Positions 5,853-6,960 of a stretch of DNA of 6,960 bases are shown one piece after another. Where the stretch lies: contig JAQVAO010000030.1 of assembly GCA_028690755.1 (NCBI GenBank), positions 1-6,960 of the forward strand. Direction: 5' to 3'. The number at the start of each line of letters is the position of its first letter. The first letter of the stretch is position 1. The position numbers and the translations under genes are program-made. This DNA is from Patescibacteria group bacterium. Lineage in GTDB: Bacteria > Patescibacteriota > UBA1384 > XYA2-FULL-43-10 > CAINNR01. The notes under the pieces are model-generated. The model was not told the origin of the DNA. It worked only from the letters and a program-made list of their open reading frames with translations, and made no database searches.

Positions 5853-6960
5853 ATCTAGCTCGTAGATATTATTGCCGGAGAGTAACCATATCTTTTGCAT
5901 TTTTTCATTTACGGCAAAGTCAGAGATCTCTATTTCTTTGTCGGCGACAAATTGACGTTTATATTGACCGGTTTTTGAGTATTCTATAACTCTGTTTTCA
6001 GTTTTATCAAAAACAAAAATTGTTGTTGTATCAACATCAGTAAATATTTTCATCGGTGAATTTATTTGATTTTCCGGTGTTGGTGTACCTGCTATTGAGA
6101 AGGCAGTGTCAACTACTGAACGGCGAATTTTAAGTACAGAGCCATCTTCATTTAGGACATAAACATCTCCGTCAATCGCCAATGAGATTGATTTTACAGT
6201 TAAATTAGTTGACAAATACTTGGTTCCAGCTGAGTATTGATCACCGGTTTTGAGATGTTTCCAAATTTGTCCGGATTCAGGATCAAGCAGATAAATGTTA
6301 GTTGAAAAAATGCTGATAGCACTGGCATTTTCCCATTGGCTATTCTCTTCTAGCCCTAGGTCTTCAATTGAGTTTGTTGCGAGATCAAAAACCACCACCT
6401 TTTTTGCGTCAGTGTAGAGATAAAACAAATTTGCGCTATCTGAATAGGTAATCGAAATTATTTTTCCGTCACTTTGGCCAATGCTTGCTAAGGAATCAGA
6501 GCTCTTTTTTCGAGTATCATATTTCGATATGTCGCCATTTTTTGAAAAAGAATAAATATCTGCTCCCACAGCATAAATTATTGGCTGTTCGCCCGTTATG
6601 GTATAGTTCGCCTCTGCCGATCTTGTTAATCTAACTGCACTGTTTATTTCGTCTAATTTGGATTGAATTTGATCCAGCAAATTAGTCGCCTCGTCCTTGA
6701 TAGCAGCTGACTCAGTGGCTTTCTGTGCTAATGTCTTTGACTCTATCAATTTTTCCTTTCCACTTTCGCGATTTAAGCCCAAGTCATCGATCGCCTGAGA
6801 AAAAAGATTTCTGGCGCTATTTAGGCTTTCCAGACTTTCGGCTTGTTTTGCAACCCCTAAATTATCTCGACTATTTATTTGAATCTTGATGAATCCAATT
6901 CCAAGTAAAAGGATAATAAACCCGATATAGAGGAATTTTCGATTTTTTTCTGCCAGCAGT
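5847..6960 (-). CDS. Membrane-anchored coiled-coil and six-bladed beta-propeller protein, N-terminus missing
   Basis: I do not recognise a named family. The frame is open to the right edge, so the start lies outside; 370 residues are visible (numbered from the edge). Seen: a short basic stretch EKNRK (4-8), one hydrophobic helix FLYIGFIILLLGIGFI (9-24), a long Ala/Leu/Glu/Lys-rich helical region that looks coiled-coil (about 30-115), then about 250 residues of repeating beta-strand units. I count six: cores near IYSFSKNGDISKYD, LFYLYTDAKKVVVFD, NIYLLDPESGQIWK, DVYVLNEDGSVLKI, TIFVFDKTENRVIEY and KIWLLSGNNIYELDM. The last unit is short, as if closed by a strand from before the first. By the positive-inside rule the propeller is outside the cell. 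From memory, similar CPR proteins carry a cytoplasmic PP2C-like phosphatase domain before the helix; that cannot be tested here. A sensing or scaffold role is inference. It converges on argS with a 3-base gap. Confidence 0.85.
   Translation of the reverse strand, partial: LLAEKNRKFLYIGFIILLLGIGFIKIQINSRDNLGVAKQAESLESLNSARNLFSQAIDDLGLNRESGKEKLIESKTLAQKATESAAIKDEATNLLDQIQSKLDEINSAVRLTRSAEANYTITGEQPIIYAVGADIYSFSKNGDISKYDTRKKSSDSLASIGQSDGKIISITYSDSANLFYLYTDAKKVVVFDLATNSIEDLGLEENSQWENASAISIFSTNIYLLDPESGQIWKHLKTGDQYSAGTKYLSTNLTVKSISLAIDGDVYVLNEDGSVLKIRRSVVDTAFSIAGTPTPENQINSPMKIFTDVDTTTIFVFDKTENRVIEYSKTGQYKRQFVADKEIEISDFAVNEKMQKIWLLSGNNIYELDM
5851..5869. repeat. Second inverted repeat just after argS, weak terminator candidate
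   Basis: ATATCTA (5851-5857) and TAGATAT (5863-5869) are perfect 7-base arms around a 5-base loop, starting 8 bases after the argS stop and overlapping the first palindrome by two bases. It lies inside the last codons of the opposing gene. The stem has one G-C pair and only a poor T-tract follows, so a role in ending argS transcription is tentative. Confidence 0.3.

Noticed and set aside
5847..6782. Start of the propeller protein at the TTG codon at 6782
   Set aside because: The frame stays open for 59 more codons to the window edge and includes a clear membrane helix, so the TTG (Leu) is internal.
1..6960. Alternative genetic code with TGA read as Gly (as in Gracilibacteria/SR1)
   Set aside because: No in-frame TGA occurs inside any of the four long coding regions, and tyrS ends on a TGA placed exactly at the argS start.
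1..6960. CRISPR array, transposon, tRNA or rRNA
   Set aside because: I see no spaced direct repeats, transposase motifs or structural RNA sequences. Coding sequence fills nearly all the window.

Overview
The window holds four protein-coding genes and almost no non-coding DNA. It is AT-rich and uses TAA, TGA and TAG as stops with no in-frame TGA inside the long reading frames, so it fits the standard bacterial code (table 11). The best guess for the organism is a small-genome bacterium of the Candidate Phyla Radiation (Patescibacteria). The reasons are the compact layout, a class A penicillin-binding protein with C-terminal Ig-like and fibronectin-type modules, and a membrane-anchored coiled-coil plus beta-propeller protein of a kind I recall from such genomes. 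This assignment is an inference, not something a marker gene in the window proves.

Layout. On the minus strand, 8-2818 encodes a complete bifunctional peptidoglycan synthase (glycosyltransferase plus transpeptidase). A 149-bp divergent region (2819-2967) follows and holds two well-formed sigma70-type promoters. They face opposite ways and lie almost exactly on top of each other. On the plus strand, tyrS (2968-4164, tyrosyl-tRNA synthetase) and argS (4161-5843, arginyl-tRNA synthetase) overlap by 4 bases and form an operon. Three bases after argS, a convergent minus-strand gene ends at 5847. It runs off the right edge and encodes a single-pass membrane protein with a coiled coil and a predicted six-bladed beta-propeller.

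How the parts relate. The two synthetases charge tRNA in the cytoplasm. The minus-strand products act at or outside the membrane: one builds and cross-links the wall, and the other is a sensor or scaffold of unknown function. The divergent region ties wall synthesis and tRNA charging to one shared piece of promoter DNA, where RNA polymerase probably cannot occupy both sites at once. I found no convincing new defence, mobile or RNA system. The most interesting signals are the overlapping symmetric promoter pair, the palindrome formed by the two convergent Met-TAG gene ends, and the unassigned propeller protein.
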